A stretch of DNA of 64,000 bases from Pedococcus aerophilus (GCF_039532215.1 NZ_BAAARN010000001.1:683036-747035), one strand, 5' to 3'; shown: positions 23,225 to 32,220, counted from the stretch's first letter. The notes: a model not told the origin generated them from the letters alone. A program made the numbers and translations.

Positions 23225-25762
23225 ATGGCTCCGATCCCCTGCCCGTCCTGCGGCCAGGCCCTGCCGGCCCAGCCCGTCCGGTGCCCCAGCTGCCAGCTGC
23301 CCCTGACCGGCCCCGAGGCAGCCCTGCTGTGGCAGCTCGACCAGCGCCTCGCCGCGCTGCAGGTCGAACGCCTCGAGGTCATCGCAGCCCTGCGCGCCCG
23401 CGGCACCCAGCCCGCCGCGAGCCCTTCCTCCTCGAGCCCTTCCTCCTCAAGAACTGCCACCGCCCACCCGACCGTCCCTGGTCACTCCGCAGCCTTCCCC
23501 TCACCGACGGTCGTCACCGCTGACGGGTTCACCGCTGCACCGGCTCCCGTGTCCTCGCAGGCACCGACCGCCCGCCGCAGCTGGAGCACCCAGCAGACGC
23601 TGCTCGCCATCGGCGTGCTGCTCGTCCTCGTCGCGTCGTCCATCGCGCTTGCGGTCGCCTGGTTCGTCATCGGTCGGTACGGCCAGGTCATCGTCATGGG
23701 TGGTCTCACCAGCCTCGCCGCGTGGTCCTCCCTGCGGCTGTCCCGCCGCGGGCTCTCGAGCAGCGCCGAGGCCCTCGCCCTCGTCGCCGGCGGGCTGATG
23801 CTGCTCGACGCGACCGCGGCCCGACGGTTCGGACTGCTGGGACTGGACTCCCTGGACGCGCGTGCCTACACCGCCGTCCTCGGACTCCTCGTCGCCGTGG
23901 TCCTGGCGGCCCTGCACCGGCGCGACCGTCGGATCGCGGCGTTCGCACTGGCCTCCCTCACCTCCGCCTCCGTCGGCTGGGCCGGACTGGTGGCCCTCGC
24001 CGACGCCGCCGCGACCGGTGCCACCATCGCGCTCGCCGGAGCAGTCGTCTTCGGCGCCGCCCGGGTGCTCCTGCCGGAGTCGCTGGGCCTGACGCGTCGA
24101 GCAGCGGCCGGACCCGCCTCCGGCTGGGCGGCCGTGGCGCTGCTGACCGCCACCGGCGGTGCGCTCGCGTCAGCCAGCCAGCACCCGGGTCCGCGCGTGA
24201 CCTTCGCCGGCCTCGCGTGCGTCGCCCTGCTGGCAGTCCTCGCCACTGCCGGAGCCCTGACCGTGCGCCGGGTCGTCGATGGGCGCGCGACGGAGCTCGG
24301 CTCCCGCGCCGCCGTCCGCGCCGACTGGGCCAAGCGTGCGCTCACGGGTGACTGGCGCGCCGTCGGCCTCGTCGCCCTCGTCGCCAGCCTCGCGGTTCCT
24401 GCGGCCGTCGGGACGCTGGGCCTCCAGGTGGGCGCTGTCGGCACCGCCGTCCTCGCCGTCGTCACCGGTGCGGCAGCGGTCGCGCTGCTGGTACTGCGTC
24501 CGGCCACTCGCTCCACCGGTGACCGCTGGCTCCTCGGCCAGGCCGGACTCGCCGTGCTGCTGCTCGTCGGCGTCGCCGTCGCCCACGGCTCGGACGTCCC
24601 GACCACGATCACCCTGCTCGTCGTCTCCGCCGTGGCGACCGCGACCGCCGTCCTGCGTCCGTCCTGGCGTGCAGCGGCGGTCGGGACGGCAGCCCTTGCC
24701 CTGCTCGGTGCGGTCACCCTCGCGTCCGGGTTGGGCTCGCCCACCCTCCAGGTGCTGACCGTCACGACCCTCGCCCTCGTCCTCGCGGCCGCCGCCCTCG
24801 CCCGGCCGGGCCGCAGCGAAGAGCTCCCGCTCGGCGCCGTCGCGGGGCTGGCCTTCGCCCTGGCCCTTCTCCAGGCGGTCGGTCTCGGCCTGTCCGAGGG
24901 CATCGTCGCCACCGTGCTGACGGCCCTGACCGTCGCCACCATCGCCGCCGCCGTCCTTCGCGAGCTCGTCCGCCCCGTGGCGGAAGCCGTCGCGGCCGTC
25001 ACCGGGACGAGCGCCCTGTGGCTCGCGGGCGGGCTGGGCTCCCCCGACGTCCAGTGGATCCTGCTCGCCCTCGTCGCGGCCCTGCTGGTCGCGCTGGCGA
25101 GCTGGCGCCGCGGAACCCTGGACGAGGTGGTGCTCGGCACCGGTGCTGCGCTCACCTCCATCGCCACCGTCGCCGTGGCGCTCGACCGTTCGTGGCCGCA
25201 CGCAGCAGCCGGCGCCGCGGCTGCATACGGGCTCATCGCCGTCGCGTATGCCGCACCGCCGCACCGCCGCGCCGTCGTCACCGCCGCGGTGGTCGGGCTC
25301 ACCGGAGCCACCTGGATCGAGCTGCTCGACGCCGACGTCACGCGGCTGGAGGCGTACACCGTCCCGCTGGCGCTGCTCCTGCTCGCTGCCGGGCTCTGGT
25401 CGCACCGGGAGCTCGGCGACCGGTCCTGGACCGTGGCGGGACCTGGCCTGGCCGTGGCACTGCTGCCGTCGGCGCTGGCCACGGCCGTCGGGGACGACCT
25501 GCCACGAGCGCTGGCCACGGTCACCCTGGGAGCCGGGCTGCTGGCCCTCGGCGCCTGGCGGCGCTGGCAGTCGCTGGTGGTGCTGGGCGCCCTCGCGGCA
25601 GCCCTCGTCGCGGTGACCCAGCTCGGGCCGATGACCCTGCGGGCCCCACGGTTCCTCACCCTCGGCACCGTCGGCGTCGCGCTGCTCCTGGTCGGGGCGC
25701 GGTACGAGCAGAGCCGGGCCGGCGCCCGCAACGCCGTCAGCTGGCTGAGCTCGATGTCCTGA
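23225..25762 (+). CDS. Giant membrane protein with N-terminal zinc ribbon (SCO7613 C-terminal domain type)
   Basis: About 845 aa. The N-terminus has a double CxxC zinc ribbon (CPSCGQALPAQPVRCPSCQLPL, residues 6-27), then a helical segment (LWQLDQRLAALQVERLEVIAALR), a Ser/Thr/Pro-rich linker with a short repeat (PSSSSPSSS), and roughly twenty or more hydrophobic helices to the end, mostly Ala/Leu/Val with little polar content. This is the architecture of actinobacterial SCO7613-C-terminal-domain membrane proteins, whose function is unknown. ATG 23225 or 23213 are both possible starts. Repeated helix pairs suggest internal duplication. It separates the Lrp-like gene from trpD. Confidence 0.8.
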   Translation: MAPIPCPSCGQALPAQPVRCPSCQLPLTGPEAALLWQLDQRLAALQVERLEVIAALRARGTQPAASPSSSSPSSSRTATAHPTVPGHSAAFPSPTVVTADGFTAAPAPVSSQAPTARRSWSTQQTLLAIGVLLVLVASSIALAVAWFVIGRYGQVIVMGGLTSLAAWSSLRLSRRGLSSSAEALALVAGGLMLLDATAARRFGLLGLDSLDARAYTAVLGLLVAVVLAALHRRDRRIAAFALASLTSASVGWAGLVALADAAATGATIALAGAVVFGAARVLLPESLGLTRRAAAGPASGWAAVALLTATGGALASASQHPGPRVTFAGLACVALLAVLATAGALTVRRVVDGRATELGSRAAVRADWAKRALTGDWRAVGLVALVASLAVPAAVGTLGLQVGAVGTAVLAVVTGAAAVALLVLRPATRSTGDRWLLGQAGLAVLLLVGVAVAHGSDVPTTITLLVVSAVATATAVLRPSWRAAAVGTAALALLGAVTLASGLGSPTLQVLTVTTLALVLAAAALARPGRSEELPLGAVAGLAFALALLQAVGLGLSEGIVATVLTALTVATIAAAVLRELVRPVAEAVAAVTGTSALWLAGGLGSPDVQWILLALVAALLVALASWRRGTLDEVVLGTGAALTSIATVAVALDRSWPHAAAGAAAAYGLIAVAYAAPPHRRAVVTAAVVGLTGATWIELLDADVTRLEAYTVPLALLLLAAGLWSHRELGDRSWTVAGPGLAVALLPSALATAVGDDLPRALATVTLGAGLLALGAWRRWQSLVVLGALAAALVAVTQLGPMTLRAPRFLTLGTVGVALLLVGARYEQSRAGARNAVSWLSSMS

Positions 25763-25845
25763 CCGCGTCGTCCCGGACGGACCGCCGGATTCGGAGGCCA
25801 GCCGGGTTCTCGGCGACGTCGGGGACGTCGTGGACGTCAGGACCG

Positions 25846-26904
25846 TCAGGCCCGGGTGGCCGCGGCCCAGTCCGTGAGCTTCTGGGCGGCCGCACCGGAG
25901 TCCAGCGCCTGCTCGGCGCGGTCCATCCCGGCACGTACCCCGGCGACGAAGTCCTCGTCGGAGGTGCCGCGGTCGGGTTCGGTGAGGGCCAGCGCGATCC
26001 CGGCGTTGAGGACCACGGCGTCACGCACCGCACCCCGGCTGCCGTCGAAGAGGTCCCTGGCGACCTGGGCGTTGTGCGCCGCGTCGGCCCCCCGGAGCGC
26101 CTCGATCGGCTGTCGCTCCAGGCCGAGGTCCGACGGGTCGAGCGTGCGCTTGGTGATCGTGCCACCGCGCACCCACCACACCGTGGAGGTGGTGCTCAGC
26201 GTGAGCTCGTCGAGGCCGTCGTCGCCGCGGAAGACTGCCGCGTCCTTGCCGCGGTCAGCGAAGACACCTGCCATCAGGGTGGCGAGCCGCGGGTCGGCGA
26301 CGCCGACGGCTGCATACGTGGGCTGGGCCGGGTTGGTGAGCGGGCCGAGGGCGTTGAACGTCGTCCCGACGCCGAGTCCGCTGCGGGCCGCGGCGGCGTG
26401 ACGCATGGCGGGGTGGAAGGTCTGGGCGAAGCAGAAGGTGATGCCGGCCTCGCCGGCGACCTGCTGCACGCGCTCGGGCGTCAGGGTCAGGCTGACCCCG
26501 AGCGCCTCGAGGACGTCGGCGGAGCCGGACGAGGACGACGCGGCGCGGTTCCCGTGCTTGACGACCCGGATGCCGCTGGCCGCGATGACGACGGACGCCA
26601 TGGTGGAGATGTTGACGGTGTGCGAACGGTCACCGCCGGTGCCGACGATGTCGAGGCTGGGCTCGGGGACGACGATCCGGTTGGCGTGCGCCAGCATCAT
26701 GTCGGCGAGGCCACGCAGCTCCTCGACGGTCTCGCCCTTGGCGCGCAGCGCGATGAGGAAACCGGCGACCTGCACGGCCGACGCCTCGCCACTCATCACC
26801 TGGTCCATCGCCCAGGACGCCTGGTCGCCGGTGAGGTGCTCGCCGGCGAGCAGCCGCGAGAGCAGGTCTGGCCAGGTGTAGGCGGACCCGACCGGGACGG
26901 TCAC
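25846..26904 (-). CDS. trpD: Anthranilate phosphoribosyltransferase
   Basis: A 352-aa cytosolic enzyme joining anthranilate and PRPP in tryptophan synthesis. The glycine-rich loop DIVGTGGDRSHTVNIST, KHGNRAASSSSGSADVLEALG, FAQTFHPAMRH and LGPLTNP are the conserved PRPP/anthranilate motifs and look intact. GTG 26904 overlaps no other frame but lies 5 bp after the receiver gene's stop, so the two are probably co-transcribed. No other trp genes are in the window; an isolated trpD next to ctaE is the normal actinobacterial arrangement (Rv2192c-Rv2193). An 83-bp gap with repeated GACGTC separates it from the convergent membrane-protein gene. Confidence 0.95.
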   Translation of the reverse strand: MTVPVGSAYTWPDLLSRLLAGEHLTGDQASWAMDQVMSGEASAVQVAGFLIALRAKGETVEELRGLADMMLAHANRIVVPEPSLDIVGTGGDRSHTVNISTMASVVIAASGIRVVKHGNRAASSSSGSADVLEALGVSLTLTPERVQQVAGEAGITFCFAQTFHPAMRHAAAARSGLGVGTTFNALGPLTNPAQPTYAAVGVADPRLATLMAGVFADRGKDAAVFRGDDGLDELTLSTTSTVWWVRGGTITKRTLDPSDLGLERQPIEALRGADAAHNAQVARDLFDGSRGAVRDAVVLNAGIALALTEPDRGTSDEDFVAGVRAGMDRAEQALDSGAAAQKLTDWAAATRA

Positions 26905-26909
26905 GGGAC

Positions 26910-27362
26910 TCAGGACGCGCTCGGGCGCCCGCGTCGACCGAGCTCCGCCACGGCACCAGCCAGGGCGATCGGGTCGAGCGGGTGCGGCACGGCCAGGTCG
27001 GCGAGGGACCACGTCGCGAGCCAGCCGTCCTGCGGGCGGCCGGTGAGCACGAGGACCGGGGGGCAGTTGAAGATCTCGCTCTTCAGCTGACGGCACAGTC
27101 CGAGGCCACCGATGGGAGAGGTCTCGCCGTCGAGGACCAGCACGTCGAACTGCGTCGACTCGACGGCCTCGATGACGGCGGCGGCCGTCGCGCACTCGCG
27201 CCACGAGGACACCTCGACGTCCCGGGCCGGGCGCCGACCCACGTTGACGCGCACGGCGTCACGGGTGGTCCGGTCGTCGCTGTAGAGGAGCACCGAGATC
27301 TGGCGAGCCGTGGACCCCGTGGAGGGGGTCGGGTCGGCGGCGGTCGCGTGCGAAGCGGTCAT
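26910..27362 (-). CDS. Stand-alone receiver-domain protein, atypical
   Basis: A 150-aa protein with one CheY-like domain: [13 protein letters not shown] supplies the acidic pair (D29, D30), [10 protein letters not shown] the phosphoacceptor Asp (D78), [11 protein letters not shown] the Thr. The conserved Lys of the last loop is replaced: the sequence reads LAVPHPLDP where KP is expected, so signalling may be phosphorylation-independent or altered. No output domain follows. The ATG 27362 lies 7 nt after TAGCAT, a leaderless promoter. It is divergent from ctaE across a 272-bp region filled by an 11-bp tandem array. Confidence 0.8.
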   Translation of the reverse strand: MTASHATAADPTPSTGSTARQISVLLYSDDRTTRDAVRVNVGRRPARDVEVSSWRECATAAAVIEAVESTQFDVLVLDGETSPIGGLGLCRQLKSEIFNCPPVLVLTGRPQDGWLATWSLADLAVPHPLDPIALAGAVAELGRRGRPSAS

Positions 27363-27462
27363 GGCGCAGATGCTACCCGTGCCGCGCCGTCGAGCCGTGG
27401 CGCACCTCACCCGTGGGCGCGGGAGCGCTGCGCGACGCCGGCTCGGCGCAGCGACCTCCTGC

Positions 27463-27583
27463 TGTGCGGGCGCCGTCGAGTGGCTGTCGAGGCGATCTCG
27501 AGGCGCTGTCGGGACGATGTCCGGGCGTTGTCGACGCCAGATCGTGGGGCTGTCGAGGCGCTGTCAGGACTCTGTCGGGCATC
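27463..27583. repeat. Eleven-copy, 11-bp degenerate tandem array upstream of ctaE
   Basis: Units of exactly 11 bp start at 27463, 27474, 27485, 27496, 27507, 27518, 27529, 27540, 27551, 27562 and 27573. The consensus is TGTCGRGGCGC: T at position 3 is in 11 of 11 units, C at position 4 and G at position 7 in 10 of 11, T at position 1 and G at position 2 in 9 of 11. Two units (27485, 27551) differ only at the last base. A period of 11 does not keep a reading frame, so this is not a coding repeat. The array lies between the divergent receiver gene and ctaE, ending 38 bp before the ctaE -10 box. Confidence 0.85.
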
Positions 27584-27621
27584 CGCCGGGGGGTCGGCGG
27601 TGTGCCCGTCCGGGAATGGGC

Positions 27622-27634
27622 AATAATGGCGCTC
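27622..27634 (+). promoter_or_regulatory. Leaderless-type -10 box of ctaE
   Basis: AATAAT at 27622-27627 matches TATAAT in five of six places and is followed by 7 nt (GGCGCTC) and then GTG 27635. In this GC-rich context the AT-rich hexamer stands out. It argues that ctaE starts at GTG 27635 rather than at ATG 27626, which overlaps the box. Confidence 0.6.
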
Positions 27635-28297
27635 GTGGCGACAGCATCCGTGACTTCCGACGTCCCCCGACCGACCGGGAGCATTCCCGGTCACGGGCCC
27701 GTGTCCCGACCCAACATGGTGTCGGTCGGCACCATCGTCTGGCTCGCCAGCGAGCTGATGTTCTTCGCGGGCCTGTTCGCGATGTACTTCACGATCCGCT
27801 CGGTCGAGCCCGACCTGTGGGCGGAGAAGACGGCGATCCTCAACGTCCCCTTCGCCACGATCAACACGATCATCCTCGTGATCTCCTCCGTGTGGTGCCA
27901 GCTCGGCGTCCACGCCGCGGAGCACGGCAAGCCGCACCGCGGCAACGCCAGCCTCCTGTCCGTCAAGGAGTGGGGCATGCGCGAGTGGTACGTCCTCACC
28001 TATCTCTTCGGCGCGATCTTCGTGTCGGGCCAGGTGCTGGAGTACTCCGAGCTCGTCCACGAGAACATCACGCTCTCCAGCGAGGCCTACGGCTCGGTCT
28101 TCTACCTGACCACCGGCTTCCACGCGCTGCACGTGACGGGTGGGCTGCTCGCCTTCCTGCTCATCATCGGCCGCACGTTCACGACGCGGCACTACAGCCA
28201 CGCCCAGGCCGCTGGCGCGGTCGTGACCTCCTACTACTGGCACTTCGTCGACGTGGTGTGGATCGCGCTGTTCGCGACGATCTACCTGCTGAAGTGA
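27635..28297 (+). CDS. ctaE: Cytochrome c oxidase (aa3) subunit III
   Basis: A 220-aa integral membrane subunit with about five helices: [29 protein letters not shown] opens the first, [38 protein letters not shown] and [22 protein letters not shown] follow. These are characteristic subunit III motifs, including the conserved Glu in WLASELMFF and the WHFVDVVW signature. It belongs to the O2-reducing arm of the bcc-aa3 supercomplex. It heads a plus-strand series with qcrC, qcrA and qcrB, which is the standard actinobacterial arrangement and ensures stoichiometric assembly. The upstream 11-bp array may control the whole operon. Confidence 0.96.
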   Translation: MATASVTSDVPRPTGSIPGHGPVSRPNMVSVGTIVWLASELMFFAGLFAMYFTIRSVEPDLWAEKTAILNVPFATINTIILVISSVWCQLGVHAAEHGKPHRGNASLLSVKEWGMREWYVLTYLFGAIFVSGQVLEYSELVHENITLSSEAYGSVFYLTTGFHALHVTGGLLAFLLIIGRTFTTRHYSHAQAAGAVVTSYYWHFVDVVWIALFATIYLLK

Positions 28298-28370
28298 CCT
28301 GCACCGCGATGACCTCGCACCAGGCCAGCCCCCTGACCGCCCTGCCCGCACCCACCGACAGGACCGCACC

Positions 28371-29156
28371 GTGAACGCCCTGGCCGCCCGCCGCCGACAC
28401 CCTGCCGCGATCGCCCTGCTCATCCTCCTCGGCCTCGTCGTCACCGGCGTCGCCTACTCCACCTTCGCCCCGAAGCAGGCCGACGCGGCCACCGCCTCGG
28501 CGAGCCAGGTGGAGGAGGGCAAGAAGCTCTTCCTCTCCAACTGCTCCACGTGCCACGGCATGCAGGCCCAGGGCAGCAAGGCGGGCCCGAGCCTCGCCGG
28601 TGTCGGCGCGGCTTCCGTGGACTTCCAGATGGGCACCGGTCGTATGCCACTCGCCGCCCCCGGCGTGCAGGCTCCCCGGGTCGACGAGGTCCGCTTCAGC
28701 GAGGAGGAGATCGCTGCCGTGGCCGCGTACATCGCCTCCCTGGCTCCCGGCCCGGCCGTTCCGGACGCCGAGTACTCCAGTGGCGAGGGTGGCGACGTCG
28801 CCAAGGGCGCGGAGCTGTTCCGCGTCAACTGCGCCATGTGCCACAACTTCGCCGGTTCCGGTGGAGCGCTGACCCGCGGCAAGTACGCCCCGGCCCTGCG
28901 CGACATCGAAGGGAAGCACATCTACGAGGCCATGGTCACCGGACCCCAGTCCATGCCCGTCTTCAGCGACACCAACATCTCCCCGGAGTCCAAGAACGAC
29001 ATCGTCGCCTACCTCCACTCGGTCGACAAGCAGGAGAACGTCGGGGGCATGAACCTCGGCAACCTCGGCCCGGTGTCCGAGGGACTGTTCGTCTGGGTCT
29101 TCGGACTCGGCCTGATGGTCGCCTTCGCGGTGTGGCTGGGCAAGAAGGCCGCGTGA
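28371..29156 (+). CDS. qcrC: Menaquinol:cytochrome c reductase diheme cytochrome c subunit
   Basis: A 261-aa membrane-anchored cytochrome cc. A basic N-terminus and signal-anchor (AIALLILLGLVVTGVAYS) lead to two heme c sites, CSTCH (58-62) and CAMCH (154-158), with likely axial Met residues in TGRMPL and QSMPVF, then a C-terminal helix (LFVWVFGLGLMVAFAVWL). Two hemes on one subunit let electrons pass directly from the bc1 part to CtaC without a soluble cytochrome c, as known for actinobacteria. GTG 28371 has AGGA 8 nt upstream. Confidence 0.96.
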   Translation: MNALAARRRHPAAIALLILLGLVVTGVAYSTFAPKQADAATASASQVEEGKKLFLSNCSTCHGMQAQGSKAGPSLAGVGAASVDFQMGTGRMPLAAPGVQAPRVDEVRFSEEEIAAVAAYIASLAPGPAVPDAEYSSGEGGDVAKGAELFRVNCAMCHNFAGSGGALTRGKYAPALRDIEGKHIYEAMVTGPQSMPVFSDTNISPESKNDIVAYLHSVDKQENVGGMNLGNLGPVSEGLFVWVFGLGLMVAFAVWLGKKAA

Positions 29157-29241
29157 TGCGAATGTCACACGAGGTGGCCACATCCGCGCCCGAGGCGCAC
29201 CATGGAACTCACGACTGCAACGCGACAGGATCGATCTCACG

Positions 29242-30330
29242 ATGAGCGATAACGGCACGCCCCACGGCGAGGTCGTCGGCACGGCCTCCGACGGGTACGG
29301 CGCTTCGGCGGTCCGGCTGGACCAGGGGCACATCGAAGGCACCGGGGGTCTCCCCGAGCGCTTCGAGAACCCCGGCCTCCCGCCGCACGTCGACCGCATG
29401 GCCGACCGCGACGAGAAGGCCGCCAAGCGGGCCGAGAAGCAGGTGGCCACGCTGTTCGGGCTCTCCAGCCTCGCGACGGTGGTCTTCATCATCACCTTCT
29501 TCGCCATCGACCCGGAGAGCACCGCCTTCATCCCCGGCATCGGTGAGGCGAGCCTCTACAACGTCGTCATCGGCGTCACCATGGCCGTCGCCCTCCTGGG
29601 CGTGGGGCTGGGTGCGGTGCACTGGGCCAAGACGCTCATGCCTGACGCCGAGTCGGTCGAGTACCGCCACCCGCAGCGGGCCAAGGACGAGGACCGCCAG
29701 CGCGTGGTCTCCGAGCTCACAGCCGGCGGCGACAAGGCCCAGCTCGGCCGTCGACCGTTGATCAAGTACTCCCTGCTCGGCGCGCTCGCGCTGCCGCCCA
29801 TCACGCTGGTCGTCCCGCTGGTGGCCGGCCTCGGCCCGGTGCCGAAGGACGAGCTCTCCACGACCATCTGGAAGAAGGGCGACCGGCTGGTCCGCGACCC
29901 CGAGCGCACGCCGATCCGCGCCGACCAGGTCACCATCGGCTCGGTCTTCCACGTCCTGCCGGAGTCCATCGAGGAGTCCGAGCACGTGCTCGAGGACAAG
30001 GCCAAGGCCGCCGTCCTGGTCATGCGCCTCAACCCCGAGGACATCAAGCCCCAGAAGGAGCGCGACTGGGGCCACGAGGGCATCGTCGCGTACTCCAAGA
30101 TCTGCACCCACGTCGGTTGCCCCGTGGGTCTCTACGAGCAGCAGACGCACCACCTGCTGTGCCCCTGCCACCAGTCGACGTTCGACGTGACGCAGGACTG
30201 CAAGGTCATCTTCGGCCCGGCCAAGCGAGCTCTGCCGCAGCTGAAGATCACCGTTGATTCCGAGGGTTACCTGGTGGCCGACTCGCCTTTCCGCGAGGCT
30301 GTCGGCCCGAGCTTCTGGGAGCGTGGATGA
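29242..30330 (+). CDS. qcrA: Menaquinol:cytochrome c reductase Rieske iron-sulfur subunit
   Basis: A 362-aa actinobacterial-type Rieske protein with three hydrophobic segments (about 75-95, 110-130, 180-200) rather than one, then a C-terminal [2Fe-2S] domain with CTHVGC and CPCHQSTFD supplying the two Cys and two His ligands plus the disulfide Cys pair. It takes electrons from menaquinol and hands them to QcrC. The ATG 29242 has AGGA upstream. The stop overlaps the qcrB start (ATGA). An 85-bp gap after qcrC has no gene. Confidence 0.96.
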   Translation: MSDNGTPHGEVVGTASDGYGASAVRLDQGHIEGTGGLPERFENPGLPPHVDRMADRDEKAAKRAEKQVATLFGLSSLATVVFIITFFAIDPESTAFIPGIGEASLYNVVIGVTMAVALLGVGLGAVHWAKTLMPDAESVEYRHPQRAKDEDRQRVVSELTAGGDKAQLGRRPLIKYSLLGALALPPITLVVPLVAGLGPVPKDELSTTIWKKGDRLVRDPERTPIRADQVTIGSVFHVLPESIEESEHVLEDKAKAAVLVMRLNPEDIKPQKERDWGHEGIVAYSKICTHVGCPVGLYEQQTHHLLCPCHQSTFDVTQDCKVIFGPAKRALPQLKITVDSEGYLVADSPFREAVGPSFWERG

Positions 30331-32081
30331 GCACTCACACCGCACCGAGCGCCGATCGGCTTCGTGCCGACGACCACCGGCCCGAGGCTCCTGCCTCCCC
30401 GGGTGCCAAGGCCGTCGGCGGCGTCGCCGGCTGGCTCGACGACCGCACGGGCGCCGCCAAGCCCATCGGCTACCTCATGAAGAAGGTCTTCCCCGACCAC
30501 TGGTCCTTCATGCTGGGCGAAGTCGCCATGTACTCGATGATCATCTGCCTGATCACCGGGACCTTCCTGACGTTCTGGTACATCCCCAGCGCCGGGCAGA
30601 TCGTCTACGACGGCTCCTACCTCCCGCTGCGTGGTGTCACGGTCTCCGAGGCGTACGCCTCGACGGTCGACATCTCCTTCGACATCCGTGGCGGGCTGCT
30701 GATCCGGCAGATCCACCACTGGGCCGCGCTGATGTTCATCGTCGCCATCTCCGTGCACATGCTGCGCGTCTTCTTCACCGGTGCGTTCCGCAAGCCGCGT
30801 GAGATCAACTGGGTCATCGGCTGCATCCTGTCGATGCTGGCCCTCGTCGAGGGCTTCGCCGGCTACTCCCTCCCGGACGACCTGCTCTCCGGCACGGGCC
30901 TGCGGGCCGCAGAGGGCTTCATGCGCTCGGTCCCCGTGGTCGGCTCGTACCTGTCGTACTTCTTGTTCGACGGAGCCTTCCCCGGCGAGGCGATCATCCC
31001 CCGCCTCTACTCGGTCCACGTGCTGCTGCTCCCGGCGATCCTCGTCGGCCTCTTCGTCGCCCACATCGGCCTGGTCTTCATCCACAAGCACACCCAGTAC
31101 CCCGGACCGGGCAAGACCAACGACAACGTCGTCGGCTTCCCCGTCATGCCGGTCTATGCGGCCAAGGCCGGTGGCTTCTTCTTCATCGTCTTCGGCGCCA
31201 CGGTGCTCATCTCCGCCCTGGTGACGATCAACCCCATCTGGGCGTACGGGCCGTACGACCCCTCGGCGGTGACCGCCGGCGCCCAGCCCGACTGGTACAT
31301 GGGCTTCGCCGACGGCGCGCTTCGCCTGCTGCCCGGGTGGCTGGAGTTCGAGGCCTTCGGGTTCACGTTCAGCTTCAACGTCATGATCGGTGCCATCCTG
31401 CTCATCCCCGTCATGTACGGGCTGATGGCCGCCTACCCGTTCCTCGAGCGCTGGGTCACCGGTGACGAGCGCGAGCACCACCTGCTCGACCGTCCCCGGA
31501 ACAACCCGACGCGCACCGGTCTCGGGGTGGGCGCGCTGACGATGTACGGCGTGCTGATGTTCGCCTCCGCCAACGACCTCATGGCGATCAAGCTGGGCCT
31601 GTCGATCAACGACCTGACCCACATCTTCCGTCTCGGGTTCTTCGTCTTCCCGGTCATCGCGTTCTGGGTCACGAAGCGGATCTGCCTGTCGCTGCAGCGC
31701 CGCGACCGCGACCTGGTGCTGCACGGTCGCGAGACCGGCCGCATCGTCCGCACCGCCGACGGCAAGTTCTTCGAGCAGCACGAGCCGCTCGACGAGTACA
31801 CCCGCTGGCTGCTGGTGCAGCACGAGAAGCAGGAGCCCCTGCAGCTCACGGCTGGTGCCGACGAGCACGGTGTCGTCTCCCCCACCGCGGGCAAGGAGAA
31901 GCTGCGCGCCAAGCTGTCCTCGTTCTACTTCAAGGACCGCATCGACCCCGTCACTCCGGCCGAGCTCGCAGCGGCCCACCACGACGGGCACGCCCTGGAG
32001 TCGATCGAGGCGGCCCCGCAGGAAGAGACCTCGCGGCCGGCTCTCGAGAGCTCGCGCCGGGAGCCGGGCAAGCGCCCCTGA
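30327..32081 (+). CDS. qcrB: Menaquinol:cytochrome c reductase cytochrome b subunit
   Basis: A 584-aa polytopic protein binding both b hemes and the quinol sites. FWYIPSAGQIVYDGSYLPL, the His-containing helices (IRQIHHWAALMFIVAISVHMLRV and a second pair near SVHVLLLPAILVGLFVAHI), and the PDWYMGFADGALRLLP loop (the PEWY-like Qo motif, here PDWY) are present. The C-terminal tail of about 150 residues is an actinobacterial extension. In M. tuberculosis this subunit is the target of Q203-type inhibitors. Coupled to qcrA by a 4-bp overlap and followed by a strong hairpin. Confidence 0.96.
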   Translation: MSTHTAPSADRLRADDHRPEAPASPGAKAVGGVAGWLDDRTGAAKPIGYLMKKVFPDHWSFMLGEVAMYSMIICLITGTFLTFWYIPSAGQIVYDGSYLPLRGVTVSEAYASTVDISFDIRGGLLIRQIHHWAALMFIVAISVHMLRVFFTGAFRKPREINWVIGCILSMLALVEGFAGYSLPDDLLSGTGLRAAEGFMRSVPVVGSYLSYFLFDGAFPGEAIIPRLYSVHVLLLPAILVGLFVAHIGLVFIHKHTQYPGPGKTNDNVVGFPVMPVYAAKAGGFFFIVFGATVLISALVTINPIWAYGPYDPSAVTAGAQPDWYMGFADGALRLLPGWLEFEAFGFTFSFNVMIGAILLIPVMYGLMAAYPFLERWVTGDEREHHLLDRPRNNPTRTGLGVGALTMYGVLMFASANDLMAIKLGLSINDLTHIFRLGFFVFPVIAFWVTKRICLSLQRRDRDLVLHGRETGRIVRTADGKFFEQHEPLDEYTRWLLVQHEKQEPLQLTAGADEHGVVSPTAGKEKLRAKLSSFYFKDRIDPVTPAELAAAHHDGHALESIEAAPQEETSRPALESSRREPGKRP

Positions 32082-32115
32082 CGCGTTCCCGGGTCACGAC
32101 CCAGATCGACATCCA

Positions 32116-32152
32116 GGTATGCCGCCTGCTCCCCCGGAGCAGGCGGCATACC
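32116..32152. terminator. 17-bp perfect hairpin after qcrB
   Basis: GGTATGCCGCCTGCTCC (32116-32132) pairs without mismatch to 32136-32152 around a CCC loop. It lies 35 bp after the qcrB stop and should end the ctaE-qcrCAB transcript. Each arm contains one copy of the window-wide 9-mer GTATGCCGC in opposite orientation. Confidence 0.85.
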
Positions 32153-32220
32153 GCTGTCTGGGGGTGCCCGCTCCGGGGGTGCCTGCCGTCCGCGCCTGAC
32201 CTCCATGGCAGGCTGGGATC

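Noticed and set aside
23425-23460. Repeat GAGCCCTTCCTCCT twice
   Set aside because: In-frame Ser-rich linker repeat in the giant membrane protein; not a mobile or regulatory element.
25018-27090. A 690-codon plus-strand frame across the trpD gene
   Set aside because: It is a shadow spanning a real plus gene in another frame and the real trpD in antisense.
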